A stretch of DNA of 64,000 nt from Vitrella brassicaformis (taxonomy: Eukaryota > Sar > Vitrellaceae): positions 1,733 to 65,732 of the forward strand of contig CDMY01000061.1 of NCBI GenBank assembly GCA_001179505.1. Reading direction: 5' to 3'. The position numbers were made by a program, and so were the translations under genes. Each line of letters starts with the position of its first letter. The stretch's first letter is position 1. Of the stretch, positions 62,099-64,000 are shown one piece after another. The notes beneath the pieces were generated by a model that saw nothing but the letters and a program-made list of their open reading frames with translations, made no database searches and was not told where the DNA came from.

Positions 62099-64000
62099 AT
62101 GCAGGCAGTTGAGCGTCCTCCCAGCATGGTGCCGACGCACCCTCCCCACCTGCCCTTCCTGCCCGGCACGTCCTTCAGCGACCCGCGCAAGACCCACCAC
62201 CCCAAGACACAGACACTCGTCTACTGCACTGACAGCCGGGCCGACAACATCAAGGCTGAGAACATCGCACTCGACGAGGAGGTTGGTTGGCCAAAAGCAG
62301 AGAGTCGGCATGGGGACCTCTGCAGTGTGTCATGCACTTATGTCATATGCAGGTGCTGCAGTCGATGAACAGCACGGCTGCGTGGCGGATTGACACATCT
62401 CGGCCCGTCATCACACACGACGAGCGCAGGGCTGCCAAGGACGCCCTCAGAAACACTTACAGGCACCGAAGTGGCACGGGAACGTGTCTCTATGTGCATC
62501 AGTGTCTCCTGTCTCTCTCTCTGTCTCTCCCTCCTCAGGCCGACCATCCAGCCCGCCTGGCTGAAGCATGACCGCCAAGTCCTGCGGTTCTTCTGCTTCT
62601 ACCAGGAGCCTGTGGTTGAGCGCCCTGACGAGAACTTCCGTGTGCGCAACTGTGTGCTCAACTACCACCTTGAAGACGGAACGGTCCAGATGAATGAGCC
62701 CAAGGTGGAGAACAGCGGCATTCCCCAGGGCCCCTTCCTCAAACGACACCGCGCACGCAAACCCGACGGCACGGGAGACCTTCTGCCCGGAGACATCAAG
62801 GTCAGGCGACCGCGAGAACCACAGAGATACATATGCCATGGGGGATTGTGTTGTGTGTGTGTATGTGTGTGTCAGCTTGGGATGAAGCTGGAGCTGTACG
62901 GCAAGGTGTTCCGCGTGGCGGATTGTGACGACTTCACCAAGTGGTTCTACCAGCAGGCTGGCTTCGAGCTGGGCACGCCTGTCGAGACACGCACCGACAA
63001 CTTCTTCGACAACTCGGTCATCAAGCGGTCCACCCTGGGCGCCAAGAAACTCATTCCCAAGGAAGTCGCCGAGCAAAAGGAATACACCGGTATGTGTGTG
63101 GCCGCTTTCTCGAGGTTACGTGGGCCATGCGGCTCATTGGATTGCTGCGTCTTCAGAGGTGATGCTGGGCGGAGCCCGTAAGAACCTCCGCTTGCAGCAG
63201 TTCCTGGACAACGACCGGCGTGTGCTGCGGTTCTACTGCTACTGGGACGACCTCGCCAGGTATGGCGCTCGCGTCTATTACGTCCTCCACTACTTTCTGT
63301 CAGGTGCGCCCGCCCGCCTCTCTCTTTGTCTGGCTCACATGTGGCTGATGTGTGTGTGCAGACGACACGGTGGAGATCCTGGAGCAGCACCCCCGCAACA
63401 GTGGGCGCGACCCCTTCCCCGTCTTTTTGCGGCGACAGAAGCTGACCAAGAACCCCGAGGTCAAGGCCTGCCCGGGGCTCATGGAGAATGCACCCAAACC
63501 ATACAGGCCAGCCACCCAGCCTGCAATGAATGCAGGACTTCACTCACGAGACAGACACATACGGCTTGCATACTTACAAGTGAGTGAATGCGTGTGTTTT
63601 AACAGGACTCACGACATGATGGTTGGGGGCGAGATCAGCGTGTACAACCGCCGGTTCCACCTGTACGACTGCGACGACTTCACGCGGCAGTTCTACAAGG
63701 ACTACCTTAACATCACCCAACCCAGGGACGATATTCCAAAGGAAGTTGCGGTGCGTACGGCCATTGTTTGGGGTGGTGGGGTGGTGAGGGAGGTCTCTCG
63801 CTGTGTACATGCAGGACCTGCCCAAGCTGGATGACCCGCCCCACATCGGTCTGGGCTCTGACGAAGACTCACTCGCCACCTGCAAACACCTGGTGTGCAA
63901 ATCAAACGGGGCGGCTGCCTGCGCTCCACTACTGTGTTGCCTTTTGATGCCCGCAGGTGCCCCGACCGCTGAAGGTGGACATGCAGAAACTGCTGACGAT
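62099..64000 (+). CDS. EFHC1: EFHC1/RIB72-like DM10-domain axonemal protein, 3' end cut by window
   Basis: Exons seen: 62099-62281, 62353 to about 62448, 62539-62800, 62876-63089, 63157-63303, 63362 to about 63505, 63606-63750, 63815-63892, and 63957 onward, continuing past 64000. The N-terminus has the family's LPFLPG, then three DM10 (DUF1126) units: RFFCFYQEPV...NCVLNYHLEDGTV with PKVENSGIPQGPFLKRHR and GKVFRVADCDDFTKWFY; VLRFYCYWDD...DDTVEILEQHPRNSGRDPFP; and DMMVGGEISVYNRRFHLYDCDDFTRQFY. EFHC1/RIB72 proteins are microtubule inner proteins of ciliary doublets, so this predicts motile flagella. Two introns seem to start with GC (after ACAG at about 62449 and 63506); reading the first as a GT donor at about 62488 is also in frame. 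A C-terminal EF-hand, if any, lies outside. Confidence 0.9.

Noticed and set aside
63500-63605. Read-through of the EFHC1-like exon 6 without an intron
   Set aside because: The frame stays open, but it inserts unrelated residues inside a DM10 region where relatives go directly from the Tyr to the D.MVG motif; a GC-AG intron fits better.
1-64000. tRNA, rRNA or spliceosomal RNA genes
   Set aside because: No TTCGA-type B-box with cloverleaf pairing and no rRNA or snRNA core sequence noticed by eye; a covariance-model search would be needed to exclude them.

Overview
The window is nuclear DNA of a eukaryote. Almost every gene is split by short introns (about 50-150 bases) with GT...AG ends, several of them with GC...AG ends. 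Introns are rich in (GT)n on the sense strand, intergenic DNA is full of short tandem repeats, and coding sequence is GC-rich. The gene set (a mosaic sushi/Notch ectodomain protein, kinesin, DM10 and EF-hand proteins typical of flagellated cells, a UBIAD1/MenA-type prenyltransferase with a leader peptide) together with compact, alternating genes suggests an alveolate alga, most like a chromerid such as Vitrella. That name is an inference; nothing in the window fixes the species.

Layout: (1) 1321-13602, minus: a very large cysteine-rich single-pass surface protein. (2) 13759-15599, plus: a kinesin. (3) 15600-22409: 6.8 kb of simple repeats with no gene seen. (4) 22410-25752, minus: an F-box/LRR-like protein; 26173-26847, plus: a small basic protein. 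(5) 27742-28674, minus: a small Cys-rich membrane protein; 28841-31591, plus: an unrecognised coiled-coil protein. (6) 32079-35064, minus: a PPTC7-type PP2C phosphatase; 35210-36802, plus: a UbiA prenyltransferase. (7) Plus-strand genes 37277-38911 (unrecognised) and 39244-40882 (GT14/core-2 branching glycosyltransferase-like). (8) 41313-42751, minus: oligoribonuclease; 42922-44344 and 44927-45484, plus: two unrecognised genes. (9) 45747-50634, minus: UTP4/cirhin; 50751-51199, plus: pterin-4a-carbinolamine dehydratase. (10) 51690-61544, minus: a giant multi-EF-hand protein; 62099 to the window end, plus: an EFHC1/RIB72-like DM10 protein, cut by the window edge.

Two themes stand out. First, seven gene pairs are head to head, six of them with 117-555 bases or fewer between start codons, so most promoters here must be bidirectional. 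A TGCGAGCTT-type element, often as an inverted repeat, occurs in five of these spacers and in weaker form in a sixth. Second, the right end pairs a giant EF-hand protein with an axonemal DM10 protein; with the kinesin this fits an organism that builds flagella at some stage.

Exon borders were read by eye from splice consensus, frame continuity and family motifs. Genes matching known families are secure in identity. Start codons, small terminal exons and the 3' part of the EF-hand gene are less certain.
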